Source: Candidatus Obscuribacter sp. (GTDB lineage Bacteria > Cyanobacteriota > Vampirovibrionia > Obscuribacterales > Obscuribacteraceae). Taken from it: 64,000 nt of DNA. The notes beneath the pieces are model-generated. The model searched no databases, was not told where the DNA came from, and saw nothing but the letters and a program-made list of their open reading frames with translations. Positions 54,098-63,677 of this stretch are shown here, piece by piece. Made by a program: the position numbers and the translations under genes. The DNA is taken from positions 5,704,001 to 5,768,000 of the forward strand of contig JADJQZ010000001.1 of the NCBI GenBank assembly GCA_016712465.1. The letters run 5' to 3'. Within the stretch, counting starts at the first letter, position 1; the number at the start of each line of letters is the position of its first letter.

Positions 54098-55669
54098 TTA
54101 CTTGCCGGCCAGCGCTGCTTTTTCTGCCGGCATGGTGGCCAGTAGCGGCGCCAGTTTTGCCTGAATGAGCGTCTTGGCTTTAACCAGGTCTACATCTTCG
54201 GCGACCTTGATGTCGCGGCAAAGTTCGCCGAGAATCTCATCGCTGACGATACCGACATCCAGAGCCAACTTATAAGGGGCATTGCTGAAGGTGACAAGAG
54301 AATAGCGTGAGCGGTACTCACCGGGGAAGCTCTTCTCAAGGATTTTCTCTACCGCCTTGAACATCAGGAAGCGCGGATCAGCAACTTTGTCGCGCATCTC
54401 GGTGAAGTTTTCAACGGCCATATCGGCAATGGCGTCGCAATTCACTTTGCGGCGGCTGAAGAGATCGTCGAAGATAGACTTCCAGTTGGAGCCGCCCTCT
54501 TTCATGCGGCGATGTCCTGCACCGGAGTCTTGGCCATCCCGATTTTCACCGGAGACGCGGTGATCGATGTAGAGATTGCCGCCTTTCTTAAGATGGTCAT
54601 CAATGCATTCGTCGAGCACGGTCAGATCTTCAAAACCGCAGTTGGCGCCCTGCCCGTAGAAGGGCACAACGGCATGGGCGGCATCGCCGAGCAGAAGCGC
54701 CGAACCATCCACGTTCCAGGGACCGCTCTTGATGGTGTCCATATGGCCGGTGGGGTTCTCAAAGAAGGTATCGGTTAGATTTTCGATGAGCGGCACGGCA
54801 TCGGGGAACTCTTTCTGGAAGAATTCTTGCACTTCGTGCTTATCGGTTAGTTTCTCGAAACTGACCGGACCGGTGAAGGGCAGGAAGAGTGTGCAGGTGT
54901 AGCTGCCTTCGAAGTTGGGCAGGGCAATGAGCATAAAGCTGCCGCGGGGCCATATGTGTAGCGCATTGCGCTCCATGAGGAAGCCGCCGCCGGGAGCAGG
55001 CGGAATCACCAGCTCTTTATAGCCATAGTCCAGACGGGAAGTGGTGGACCCGTAGCCATCACGCTTCATCATCTCTTCCCTGATCCGGGATGCCGAACCA
55101 TCGGTGCCGATGACGATATCGGCGGTACATTTGTAAGGCACGGGAGCGCCGCTTGCACCGGGAGCGAAGCAACTCTCATCTTCCAGAGTGAGAATGTTTT
55201 CTGCGAAGTCTATATCGGAGGCTTTCTGCCGGAAGTGTATACGCACTTTACCGCTGGCTTCCGCTTTGTCCATGAGAAGCTTGTTGAGAGTGGCGCGGGA
55301 GATGGAGTTGATGCACTCGCTTTCGTCTTTGCCGTAGGGCTGGAAGACCAGTTCACCGGCTACGCCGTCGGCGGCCTTGGTGTGAATCATGCGACCGCGC
55401 ATCTGCACAGCCTGAGCCAACACACTTGTGTCCATGCCGGCTTTCTCAAGGGCTCTGATACCACGGGTGGAGATAGCCAGGTTAATGGAACGTCCGGCAG
55501 AAATAGTCTCTTTCCGCATATCCGGGCGTCTTTCAAAGAGATCTACCTGGAAGCCGCGGCGGGCAAGGAATACAGCCAAGAGAGACCCGACCAGACCGCC
55601 CCCCACAAGTGCCACTTCCGTCTCATGACAGCGCGACGCATTACCGGTAGTACCAGCATCCTTAGACAT
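54098..55669 (-). CDS. kmo: kynurenine 3-monooxygenase
   Basis: FAD-dependent enzyme that hydroxylates L-kynurenine to 3-hydroxykynurenine with NADPH and oxygen. The 523 residues are long for the family (usually 450-480), with an extra glycine-rich insertion around SGENRDGQDSGAGHRR. FAD motifs are visible: VALVGGGLVGSLLAVFLARRGF (residues about 19-40), the middle motif GRSINLAISTRG, and LLGDAAHAVVPFYGQGANCGFED. The ATG follows the kynureninase stop with no gap; GGAGG in the last codons of kynU serves as binding site, so translation is probably coupled. Operon order is haaO-acmsD-kynU-kmo. Confidence 0.95.
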   Translation of the reverse strand: MSKDAGTTGNASRCHETEVALVGGGLVGSLLAVFLARRGFQVDLFERRPDMRKETISAGRSINLAISTRGIRALEKAGMDTSVLAQAVQMRGRMIHTKAADGVAGELVFQPYGKDESECINSISRATLNKLLMDKAEASGKVRIHFRQKASDIDFAENILTLEDESCFAPGASGAPVPYKCTADIVIGTDGSASRIREEMMKRDGYGSTTSRLDYGYKELVIPPAPGGGFLMERNALHIWPRGSFMLIALPNFEGSYTCTLFLPFTGPVSFEKLTDKHEVQEFFQKEFPDAVPLIENLTDTFFENPTGHMDTIKSGPWNVDGSALLLGDAAHAVVPFYGQGANCGFEDLTVLDECIDDHLKKGGNLYIDHRVSGENRDGQDSGAGHRRMKEGGSNWKSIFDDLFSRRKVNCDAIADMAVENFTEMRDKVADPRFLMFKAVEKILEKSFPGEYRSRYSLVTFSNAPYKLALDVGIVSDEILGELCRDIKVAEDVDLVKAKTLIQAKLAPLLATMPAEKAALAGK

Positions 55670-56998
55670 CTATTTTCCCTCCGCGGCAAAACGCCTGACT
55701 ACTTCTGCAAATCTGAACACATCTTCGAAACTACAATAGAGCGGCGCCGGTGTGGCTCTGATTACATCGGGCTCGCGGAAATCACAGACGACGCCTTCAT
55801 CTTTGAATTTATCAAGGATGCCTTTGCCGCCCTGGAAGCGCAGACTCAATTGTGAGCCACGGTTGGCGACACCAGCAGGTGTGATAATTGAAAGATAACC
55901 AGGAGCAGCTTGAGCCGCTATCTCTTGCAAGAGGAATTCCATGTAGCCGGTCAGCTTGTCGCCCTTGGCACGAATTCTAGCCATGCCGGCACGATCGAAA
56001 ATTTCCAGTGAGGCGCGTAGAGCCGCCAACTGGAAGATGGGAGGATTGGACAGCTGCCAGCCTTCAGCGCCTGGAAGGGGCTCGAAACGATCAGGCATTT
56101 TGAAGCGATTGGCTTTATTGTGCCCCCACCAACCGGCAAAGCGCGGCAGATCAAAAGACTGCCCGTGGCGTTCATGCACAAAGCAGCCGGCCAATCCGCC
56201 GGGGCCGGCGTTCAAATATTTATAGGAACACCAGACGGCAAAATCAACCTGCCAGTCATGCAGTTTAAGAAGCAAATTACCGGCACCGTGGGCTAAATTC
56301 AAACCGAACACCACACCGGCTTTATGAGCAGCTTGCACCAGGGTCTCGACATCAAAGGCCTGACCGGTGAGGTAGTTGACATTGCCCAGCACAATCAAAG
56401 CCAGCTCGTCTTTGTTATCTTCAATGAGTTTGAGCATGTCTTCGGTGCGCAGGGTATCTTCGCCGGGTCGGGGCGTAAACTCGAGCAAATGCTTCTCTAC
56501 GGAAAATCCGTGGAAATTCAATTGCGAAGCAACGGCATACTGATCGGAGGGGAAGGCACCCTTTTCGATGGCAATCTTGACTCGCTTGCCTTCAGGGCGA
56601 TAGAAGGAAACCATCATCAGGTGCAGGTTGGCGGTGAGGGTGTTCATCACCACTACTTCCGAGGGCAGCGCGCCCACAACTCGAGCCGACATCTCGGTGA
56701 CGAATTCGTGATAAGGCAACCAGGGGTGCCTGGCATGGAAATGCCCTTCCACACCCAAGTCTGCCCAATCCTCAAGCTCTTCATTGATATATTCGCGGGT
56801 GCGCTTCGGCTCTAAACCAAGGGAGTTGCCGGCCAGATAAACACAGCTTTCGCCATTTTTACCGCGCAGTTTTGAGGGCAATATAAATTCCTGGCGAAAC
56901 TCCTTCAACTCGTCCTGCTCGTCCATTGAGCGAGCAAACTCAAGGCTGGCCTCAAAGTTGAATTGGGTCTGTGAATTGAGCAATTCCGATTTAGTCAT
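55670..56998 (-). CDS. kynU: kynureninase
   Basis: PLP enzyme that cleaves 3-hydroxykynurenine to 3-hydroxyanthranilate and alanine. 442 aa, typical length. Motifs: SCVYLAGNSLGLEPKRTREYI near residue 50, HARHPWL with the conserved substrate-binding residues, NTLTANLHLMMVSFYRP, and the PLP-Lys in WCSYKYLNAGPGG (K about 258), then RFAGWWGHN. The GAGG sequence before the start ATG (56998) is well placed. It sits 21 bp from the decarboxylase gene upstream, and its last codons form the binding site for kmo. Confidence 0.96.
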   Translation of the reverse strand: MTKSELLNSQTQFNFEASLEFARSMDEQDELKEFRQEFILPSKLRGKNGESCVYLAGNSLGLEPKRTREYINEELEDWADLGVEGHFHARHPWLPYHEFVTEMSARVVGALPSEVVVMNTLTANLHLMMVSFYRPEGKRVKIAIEKGAFPSDQYAVASQLNFHGFSVEKHLLEFTPRPGEDTLRTEDMLKLIEDNKDELALIVLGNVNYLTGQAFDVETLVQAAHKAGVVFGLNLAHGAGNLLLKLHDWQVDFAVWCSYKYLNAGPGGLAGCFVHERHGQSFDLPRFAGWWGHNKANRFKMPDRFEPLPGAEGWQLSNPPIFQLAALRASLEIFDRAGMARIRAKGDKLTGYMEFLLQEIAAQAAPGYLSIITPAGVANRGSQLSLRFQGGKGILDKFKDEGVVCDFREPDVIRATPAPLYCSFEDVFRFAEVVRRFAAEGK

Positions 56999-57019
56999 GC
57001 CTGGTCTTTACCTCTTTCA

Positions 57020-58027
57020 TCAATTAGATTCAAGCCCCAACCACTTGAGGGCAGTACCGTAGAGTAGTTTATCTTTCACCGGCTGACTGAGAGCAAGCCG
57101 GCTATCCTCAATGAGCTTGCCCGGCTCAGCTTCACCCAGTGGGAAGGGATAATCGGTGCCCAGACAAATACAGTCGGGACCGAAGAGATCAAGGATGTAC
57201 TTGAGAGCACGCCCGTCGTGCACGAGGCTGTCCACAAAGAATTTGCCCACATAGTGGCTGGGTGGGTGAGGATTGTCCACGGCACAGAGATCAGGTCTGG
57301 CCTCGAAGCCATGCTCGATACGACCAAGGGTAAAGGGGAAGGCACCGCCACCATGGGCGAAGGCAACCCTCAGCTTGGGCAAGCGCTCAAATACACCGCC
57401 GAAAATCATAGAGGAAATGGCCAGGGAAACTTCGGCAGGCATGCCAACCAGCCAGGGTAGCCAGTATTTGGTCATGCGTGCTTCACCCATCATGTCCCAG
57501 GGATGCACGAAAATTGCCGCCCCAAGCTTCTCGGCTTCGGCAAAAACGGGAAAGAGGCGCTCATCGGAAAGGTTCATATCTTCCACATGGGAGCCTATTT
57601 GTACCCCCTGCATGCCCAGTTCTTTGACGCAGCGCACCAGTTCGGCACAGGCCATATCGGTGTCTTGCAAAGGCAAGGTGCCAAGCCCGTAAAAGCGATC
57701 GGGATTTTGAGCGACAACCTCAGCCAGATGGTCGTTGAGAAAGCGCGATGAGTTAAGACCGTCTTTGGGTTTAGCCCAGTAATTGAACATAACAGGCACT
57801 GTAGAAAGCACCTGCTTAGCCACCCCGGTCTGCTCCATGTCCTTGACACGGGCGGCGCCGCTCCAGAGATTCTCTTCCACTTCCCGAAAAAACTTACCGT
57901 CGTCACGCATCATGCGAGCGCAACAGGGTTTGTGATGCTCGAGCCGAATAAAGCCACCATAACCGAATTCACTTTTCCAGTCAGGCAAATTTTCCGGCAA
58001 CAGATGGGTGTGAATATCGATTTTCAA
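57020..58027 (-). CDS. 2-amino-3-carboxymuconate-6-semialdehyde decarboxylase (ACMSD)
   Basis: Zinc-dependent amidohydrolase-family decarboxylase, 335 aa, which removes the carboxylate of ACMS and so diverts the kynurenine pathway from quinolinate (NAD) to complete oxidation. Metal ligands: MKIDIHTHLLP (H6 and H8), FVHPWDMMG (His), AHGGGAFPF (His) and LGTDYPFPLGE (Asp). The HxH...H...D order is that of ACMSD and its relatives. ACMSD also occurs in 2-nitrobenzoate degradation, but kmo and kynU next door indicate tryptophan catabolism. It lies 38 bp from haaO. Confidence 0.95.
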   Translation of the reverse strand: MKIDIHTHLLPENLPDWKSEFGYGGFIRLEHHKPCCARMMRDDGKFFREVEENLWSGAARVKDMEQTGVAKQVLSTVPVMFNYWAKPKDGLNSSRFLNDHLAEVVAQNPDRFYGLGTLPLQDTDMACAELVRCVKELGMQGVQIGSHVEDMNLSDERLFPVFAEAEKLGAAIFVHPWDMMGEARMTKYWLPWLVGMPAEVSLAISSMIFGGVFERLPKLRVAFAHGGGAFPFTLGRIEHGFEARPDLCAVDNPHPPSHYVGKFFVDSLVHDGRALKYILDLFGPDCICLGTDYPFPLGEAEPGKLIEDSRLALSQPVKDKLLYGTALKWLGLESN

Positions 58028-58065
58028 AAGTGGTCAGCCTCCGAGCCTTGCACAACAAACCTGGG

Positions 58066-58581
58066 TCAAACCGGCTTTGTAGTGCGGGTGCCGCATTTCT
58101 TACAGGTCGTATGCTCAGGTGAGGCATAGAACCTTTCAAAAATGGGCTGAAACTGAGTGACGATGTTGGTTAGATGGAAGTACTCTTCATAGAGTTTCTC
58201 GCCGCAGCTCTGGCAGAACCAGACGAACCCGTCCTTTTCCCCTTCCTGACGCTTCTTCTCGATCACCAGACCGACAGTTTTTTCCGGGCGCTGGGGGCTG
58301 TGCGGCACACCAGGCGGCAAAAGGAAGATCTCGCCTTCTTTGATAGGAACATCTTGCAGTTTGCCTTCATCGAAGACCTTCAAAACCATGTCGCCTTCGA
58401 CCTGGTAGAAGAATTCCTCGCCCTCATTCACATGGTAGTCGGTACGCTTGTTGGGTCCGCCCACTACCATGACAATAAACTCGCGGTCTTCCCAGATTAG
58501 CTTGTTGCCCACAGGCGGTTTCAAGAGGTGCCGATTGTCATCAATCCATTTCTTGAAGTTGAGGGTTGAAAGTCGTCCCAC
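58066..58581 (-). CDS. haaO: 3-hydroxyanthranilate 3,4-dioxygenase
   Basis: Fe(II)-dependent cupin that opens 3-hydroxyanthranilate to ACMS. I chose the GTG at 58581 (171 aa, normal length) because GGGAGG sits 5-8 bases upstream; the longer frame to 58686 is not needed. Cupin ligands are in YHVNEGEEFFYQVEGDMVL and LPPGVPHSPQRP. The C-terminal part carries two Cys pairs, CQSCGEK and CKKCGTRT, the rubredoxin-like second iron site found in bacterial HAO but absent in animals. It is the first gene of the four-gene operon. Confidence 0.95.
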   Translation of the reverse strand: MGRLSTLNFKKWIDDNRHLLKPPVGNKLIWEDREFIVMVVGGPNKRTDYHVNEGEEFFYQVEGDMVLKVFDEGKLQDVPIKEGEIFLLPPGVPHSPQRPEKTVGLVIEKKRQEGEKDGFVWFCQSCGEKLYEEYFHLTNIVTQFQPIFERFYASPEHTTCKKCGTRTTKPV

Positions 58582-58953
58582 AAATACCTCCCGCAGCCAG
58601 CACTTAACCAAGACGATGTTAAGGGAAACAAAGTTCAGGAAAAGAGGCGTCCCAAGCGATGAATTTTCTTGTGGAAACAGCCCCAAGACCTCACGCTGTA
58701 AGTCTACAGAGGGAAAGTGCGGAGTGGGGATAAATCAGATAAGCTTTATATGCACAAAAGGTGGTAGTGACGGCACTGAAGATGGCATTTTTCAAAAAAC
58801 GTCCCAGATCCGCACTGCTAAATCGGCTTGTTCGAGAGTTTTCAGGCCACTATGGCGGAAAAGGCTGAACAGCACCGATTTAGATTGCAAATCTCTAATA
58901 CGCAATGGTTTCCGGTTTGCCCCCTTGCATTCCCCGGCGTTAAAAGCGGCTCT

Positions 58954-60648
58954 TTACTGAATGCGCATGGGCGGCATGGAAAAGTTATAGACACTTACAA
59001 CCGGCTCATAGTAAGCCTCTTCCGCGTCCAGAATGGTTTTGGCAAAGTTGGGGAAATCGTTCAGCGTGGTCAAGGGACTGATGGACTTGACCTTCACCAT
59101 CTTTTCAAGCCCGCCCCATAGTTTAGCCGCGTCGCCGGGGGGCTTGGGCAAGCGAAGCAGAACCACGGCCTTGCCCGGAGAGGCCGGTTGCAAGTGGGCA
59201 TAGACGACGCCGCTGCGCTTGAGCAGCACATATCTGATACTGTTCATATTGCAGGCGCATTGCCAATCGCCTACTGTGGCTCGGCTGACGTACAACTTAC
59301 CGCCGTTACCGCTGTTACCACTGTTACCGCTGCCGGCACTGCCACCACCGGCAGTAGCAGCACTGAGAGCCTGACGGAGTGAATATGCCAGGTCGCCGCT
59401 ATCGGCTCTGGTCAGCTCCAGAGCAGCTCCGGCTGCCCTGAGCGCCACTAAATTGCCGGCATCCATCTCTTTATTGCGCACCGACTTGAAGAGATCCACC
59501 ACAATCTGCTGCGAGCGCTGCCGTTCGCCATCAAGAAAGAGGCAGCGGGAGAGGGCTAGAGCAAAGGAGAGATTTTCAGGACGACTTTTGTATGCTGCCA
59601 GAAAGTACTTTCTCGCCTCGCCGAGCCGACCCGACTCTTCCAGCCGCCTGCCCAGGGAGAGCTTGAGTGCCGCATCTTCTTCACGGAGCGGATCAGACCG
59701 CAATCGCTTTTCAACGGCGGTGAGAAGGCGCCCGCCCGCGTCGGTCGGAAGCGAGGGCACCAGTCGAACCAGGATAAGTTTGTAGGTTTCCGCGTCCACC
59801 ACAGGATTCTGCAATACCCGAGCCGCCAGAGCAGCGGTCTGGGCGCCATCACCCCGAGCCAGCCTGGCCTGCAGCGCCTTCTCCAGGCAGAGGCTGCGCT
59901 CCTCGGCTCTACCGGGCGACCGCTGCCCCTGCTCATAACAGAACAGGGCACGGCTATATTGCCGGAGCAGTAGATTACTGTCCCCCAGTTGCAGCCAATA
60001 GTTGCCGGGAGCGTCCTTAATTTCCGCAAGTAAACTCTGCGCTTTCTCCAGTTCCACCCTGGCCTGCTGCAACTGACTGACAGACTGGTCAGGAGCCTTG
60101 ATTCCATCGGTCAAATCAGCCGAATAGCTGAAGGCTAGCGCCTGAGCCAGACCCATATGGGCCAGCCAGTCACGGGGAGAAAGCCTGAGGCATTCCTGAT
60201 AGAGCGGCAATGCCTGATCGCGATCACCATAAGCACAGGTGAGAGTGGCCAGATTAGCGAGAACGACGGCGTCATTGGGACAGAGTTCGTGGGCCTCAAG
60301 GGCGGCATCAAGGGCCTCCTGAGGACTACCGGTGAAGCGCAACACCGCAGAAAGATTGCTGAGAGCCTTGCCCCGCGTGGTTCTGTTGGATGCGGCAGCG
60401 GCAAGTTCGGACCTGGCCGCGGCAAGAGCACCGGTATAATTCCCCTGAGCGTAAAGCCCGGCCAGATTTACACTTTTCGAACCGGTTTGGGCCGCCGCCC
60501 CGGAGACACTTGCCGCCCCGGTCTGAGCAAGAGTTGATGAACTATCGCCCATCAAAAGGCAGGCGGAGAGAGCAAAAGCAGGCAATAACGCCGCCGGAGC
60601 CGCCATTTTTATTATCAGACTGACTTTATCCCTCAAAAAATTGGCCAT
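58954..60648 (-). CDS. secreted TPR protein
   Basis: A 564-residue exported protein (ATG 60648 with AAGGTAAG upstream; the longer reading frame to 60789 has no binding site and overlaps the divergent gene). Signal peptide ends around LSACLLMGDSSS, followed by an Ala/Gly/Ser-rich spacer and several TPRs (NYTGALAAARSEL, SPQEALDAALEAHELCPNDA, DRDQALPLYQECLRLSP, EEARKYFLAAY-like units). A Gly/Ser/Asn linker (GGGSAGSGNSGNSGN) leads to a C-terminal beta domain of ~110 residues with a Cys pair (WQCACNM). No family name is recognised. Probably an envelope scaffold. Confidence 0.82.
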   Translation of the reverse strand: MANFLRDKVSLIIKMAAPAALLPAFALSACLLMGDSSSTLAQTGAASVSGAAAQTGSKSVNLAGLYAQGNYTGALAAARSELAAAASNRTTRGKALSNLSAVLRFTGSPQEALDAALEAHELCPNDAVVLANLATLTCAYGDRDQALPLYQECLRLSPRDWLAHMGLAQALAFSYSADLTDGIKAPDQSVSQLQQARVELEKAQSLLAEIKDAPGNYWLQLGDSNLLLRQYSRALFCYEQGQRSPGRAEERSLCLEKALQARLARGDGAQTAALAARVLQNPVVDAETYKLILVRLVPSLPTDAGGRLLTAVEKRLRSDPLREEDAALKLSLGRRLEESGRLGEARKYFLAAYKSRPENLSFALALSRCLFLDGERQRSQQIVVDLFKSVRNKEMDAGNLVALRAAGAALELTRADSGDLAYSLRQALSAATAGGGSAGSGNSGNSGNGGKLYVSRATVGDWQCACNMNSIRYVLLKRSGVVYAHLQPASPGKAVVLLRLPKPPGDAAKLWGGLEKMVKVKSISPLTTLNDFPNFAKTILDAEEAYYEPVVSVYNFSMPPMRIQ

Positions 60649-60727
60649 GGCGGGGCTTACCTTGACTTGTGTTGAACTAGCAAAATAGTGGGAAGATAAT
60701 AGATCACCTAATAACACCTCGTTCAAA

Positions 60728-63676
60728 GTGAAGCATAAATTGCCAAGCACTGAAGAAATCGAACGACTGAGCCAGCTTATCAAGGACAATCGACTCAGCG
60801 AAGCCTACAATCAACTTCGCGCCAAGCTGATTGCTGCTGAGCCCATGTCTTCTCATGCGCTTTCGGTCACCTGCGGGCTGATCAAAGCCCTGTCTCTGTC
60901 AGGCAACTTTAAGGCATCCGACGAACTTCTGGAAAAATCCTTGAAGGTCTGTACGCCCAAGGACGACCATTACTATCTCAATTTGTCCGAAGAATTAATC
61001 GAGCAGTCGGAGTTCAACCCCCTCAGTAAACATGAAAATTCCGCCCGACACGACAAACTCTTTGATCAGGCGCTCCGTATAAGAAAAGACCTGGTGGGCG
61101 CCGACCTGCCGGCCGCTGAACTGATCATTGATTCTATTTTTACCAACTTACAAAAAGCCAGACAGGCGGCAGCCAACGCCCTTACGGCAGAAGCAGCCGG
61201 TCGCCTCACTCGCTGTCGGCAACTGATGAGCGAGTTGGAAGGTCTGATGGAACACCTGCCCCATCCACCCAGTGTGCTGGTGGCGAGAGTATCGACCCTG
61301 CAATCTTTCTTCGAACAATCGGCGGGGAAGAAAGAAGTTGCTAGGAATGCCTATCTGCGCGCGCTGGACGCCTTCGGTAATGCGCAGAAAGAGGGCGTAC
61401 TGGAACGTTCCGACATTTTTGAGATGTTCCTTGAACAAAACCAGCTCTACAACCTCAATACAGAGCAGCGCGTAGCCTTTGAGAAGCTCAAGAAAGCTAA
61501 ACTGGCGGCCCGCAAAAATCAAACCATGCACAAGATCAAAGCTTTTCCGAGCGCCGATCATATACAAGAAATTATGCAGCGGGCGGCGGGGAAGCCGGGA
61601 AAGACCTTTTTCCTTACCTCCCTGGGCTTTCTTGGCTCACAGTCGTTGACGGTTTCAGTCATTTGCCATAAAGACTCCGGCGATATGACCTTCACCATCG
61701 AACCCTCCACTGAAAGTGGCGGTCGAGGCGAAAAACTGATAATCAACACGGTGGATGCCCAGGAGGTACTGCGCCACATCAAAGACCTCTGGAAGGCTAT
61801 GCAGTCTAAACCGTCAGCCTTCGGCATGTCTGCTCTGGCCGGCATGAGTACAGACTTCCTGTTATCCCCAAATCAGGCTACCGCCCAGCAAATGCAGGGA
61901 GGCTTCGGCGCCGCGGGCACAGCGCAGACGCCCAGTTCTTCCCATTCCGGTCCGGCTTTCACTTCACCCACCTCTTCTCACTCCGGTCCGGCATTCACTT
62001 CGCCCAGTTCTTCCCACTCCGGTCCGGCATTTACTTCGCCCAGTTCTTCCCACTCCGGTCCGGCATTTACTTCGCCCAGTTCTTCCCACTCCGGTCCGGC
62101 ATTTACTTCGCCCAGTTCTTCTCATTCCGGTCCGGCTTTTACTTCACCCAGTTCCTCCCATTCCGGTCCGGCTTTCACTTCACCCAGTTCTTCTCATTCC
62201 GGTCCGGCTTTCAATAATTCTTCACCCAATAATTCCTTTTCGGGCTCGGCTTTTTCCAAATCAGACTCCGGTTCAAATTTTGACAGCGGCTCCGGTTCGC
62301 CCTTCGAGACCAGATCCAGTACCAGCAACGCCTCCGTCTCCGGTACTTTCTCCAGCAACAGTTCCCTTTCCGCCAATCAATCACAGGGCTCGGTACCGGC
62401 CATGGGCGACCCCAACCGTTCCCAGAGCGGCATGGACAGCCACAGGACCCAGGGACCACCAATGGGTTATGCAGCTCATGCTGAAAACCGTCACAGGGAA
62501 ACCCTGGTGTTCGAGGGCAATCTCAAAACCATGCCCAGCCTTGGACTCTTGCAGACCATCGCCCTCAACAACAATTCCGGGGTGCTGGAAGTGAGCGGCA
62601 AAGACGGCATTCTATCCATCTTTTTTGATGGCGGCAAACCGGTGCATGCCTCCTCCTTGAGAGACAGCGGCATCGACGTGCTCTACGAATTCGTCATGCA
62701 AGAAGAAGGCTGGTTCCGCTTCTTGCCGGAACACCGCCCCTCCATCGTCAGCATCAAGATCAGACTGGAGTCGTTTCTTCTTGATGCCGCCTCGCTCTTC
62801 GATGAAAACAAGTATCTCAAGTCGCTGGGCTTAACCATGTACTCAGGGCTTTTTGCAAAAGAATTCTGTTCCGACAAAGACGAGTTCAAGGAAATGCTGA
62901 CGGAACGCGGCATGGACCTGGAAAATGACATGTGGGATCTCTATATCGCCCTTTGCGAAAACCCTATCGTAGCCGATGCCGTGGAACTGGCAGACTTGAC
63001 CAAGAGGCAATGGTTGCATGCTCTTTACCGGCTTGTACAAAGCGGCATCGTCACTATCTCAAATGAAGGCATGGACGATGAGGACATCACGGCCAGGCTG
63101 ACTACCAAATGGTCTTACAACAAAAGAGAAGCCGAGCAGTTCGCCGCCGGGCTCTCAGACACTCGCACCGGTCTTTTGCGCTTTGAGTTTCTCATCTGGC
63201 TTATTGAAAAGGAATTCGAAAGAGCCCGCACCCAGATGTGGCCTTTGAGCATAGTCATTTTGGAAGTTAGAAAAAATGGGCAGTTGCCGAGCAATTTGGC
63301 CGCAGAAGACAGAGAAACCTTGCACACTACCCTGGCCCAGATCTCGGAAACTAAGCGCTCCATCGACTGGTTCGCACACTTTGAAGATGAATACTTCGCG
63401 CTCCTGATGCCGGGTCTCGATAGTAATCTGGCAGCCATGTTCGCTTCCAATTTCACCGATGTCTGCGCCCGCAATCTAGGCAAGTTGAGAGAAGGACAAT
63501 CAGACTGGGAATACAGCTTCGGCATCGCCAGCGTGCCCGGCGACACTCTGGAATGGCAAAAGATGGTGGGCTTCGCTCAGGAAGCGCAGCGCAAAGCCCG
63601 CGTCAGCCGCAAAGGTTTCGAGACCCACAGCGGGCAGAAAGCACCCACCGAATCCACAAATGTGTCCGGCCACTGA
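60728..63676 (+). CDS. TPR-like/DUF4388/degenerate-GGDEF regulatory protein
   Basis: A 982-residue protein (GTG start), divergent from the TPR gene. It has a TPR-like helical N-terminus (to about 260), a disordered Ser/Gly/Pro-rich middle that includes eight 12-residue repeats (residues 401-496), a DUF4388 domain at about 590-690 (LVFEGNLKTMPSLGLLQTIALNNNSGVLEVSG) and a C-terminal GGDEF-like fold from about 818 (IWLIEKEFERA, then DWFAHFEDEYFALLMPG where GGDEF should be, then SFGIASVPGD). The active-site motif is lost, so it is probably a receptor or scaffold instead of a diguanylate cyclase. DUF4388 is typical of gliding and signalling proteins in Deltaproteobacteria and cyanobacteria relatives. 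Confidence 0.85.
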   Translation: MKHKLPSTEEIERLSQLIKDNRLSEAYNQLRAKLIAAEPMSSHALSVTCGLIKALSLSGNFKASDELLEKSLKVCTPKDDHYYLNLSEELIEQSEFNPLSKHENSARHDKLFDQALRIRKDLVGADLPAAELIIDSIFTNLQKARQAAANALTAEAAGRLTRCRQLMSELEGLMEHLPHPPSVLVARVSTLQSFFEQSAGKKEVARNAYLRALDAFGNAQKEGVLERSDIFEMFLEQNQLYNLNTEQRVAFEKLKKAKLAARKNQTMHKIKAFPSADHIQEIMQRAAGKPGKTFFLTSLGFLGSQSLTVSVICHKDSGDMTFTIEPSTESGGRGEKLIINTVDAQEVLRHIKDLWKAMQSKPSAFGMSALAGMSTDFLLSPNQATAQQMQGGFGAAGTAQTPSSSHSGPAFTSPTSSHSGPAFTSPSSSHSGPAFTSPSSSHSGPAFTSPSSSHSGPAFTSPSSSHSGPAFTSPSSSHSGPAFTSPSSSHSGPAFNNSSPNNSFSGSAFSKSDSGSNFDSGSGSPFETRSSTSNASVSGTFSSNSSLSANQSQGSVPAMGDPNRSQSGMDSHRTQGPPMGYAAHAENRHRETLVFEGNLKTMPSLGLLQTIALNNNSGVLEVSGKDGILSIFFDGGKPVHASSLRDSGIDVLYEFVMQEEGWFRFLPEHRPSIVSIKIRLESFLLDAASLFDENKYLKSLGLTMYSGLFAKEFCSDKDEFKEMLTERGMDLENDMWDLYIALCENPIVADAVELADLTKRQWLHALYRLVQSGIVTISNEGMDDEDITARLTTKWSYNKREAEQFAAGLSDTRTGLLRFEFLIWLIEKEFERARTQMWPLSIVILEVRKNGQLPSNLAAEDRETLHTTLAQISETKRSIDWFAHFEDEYFALLMPGLDSNLAAMFASNFTDVCARNLGKLREGQSDWEYSFGIASVPGDTLEWQKMVGFAQEAQRKARVSRKGFETHSGQKAPTESTNVSGH
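61932..62213 (+). repeat. eight-copy 36-bp tandem repeat
   Basis: Within the DUF4388 gene, CCGGTCCGGC recurs every 36 bases (eight copies), encoding TSPSSSHSGPAF with small changes. The repeat is disordered, in-frame and highly conserved at DNA level, so copy number probably varies between strains. Confidence 0.9.
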
Positions 63677-63677
63677 G

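Noticed and set aside
61932..62213. CRISPR array
   Set aside because: The 36-bp repeats are contiguous with no spacers and lie in frame in a coding region.
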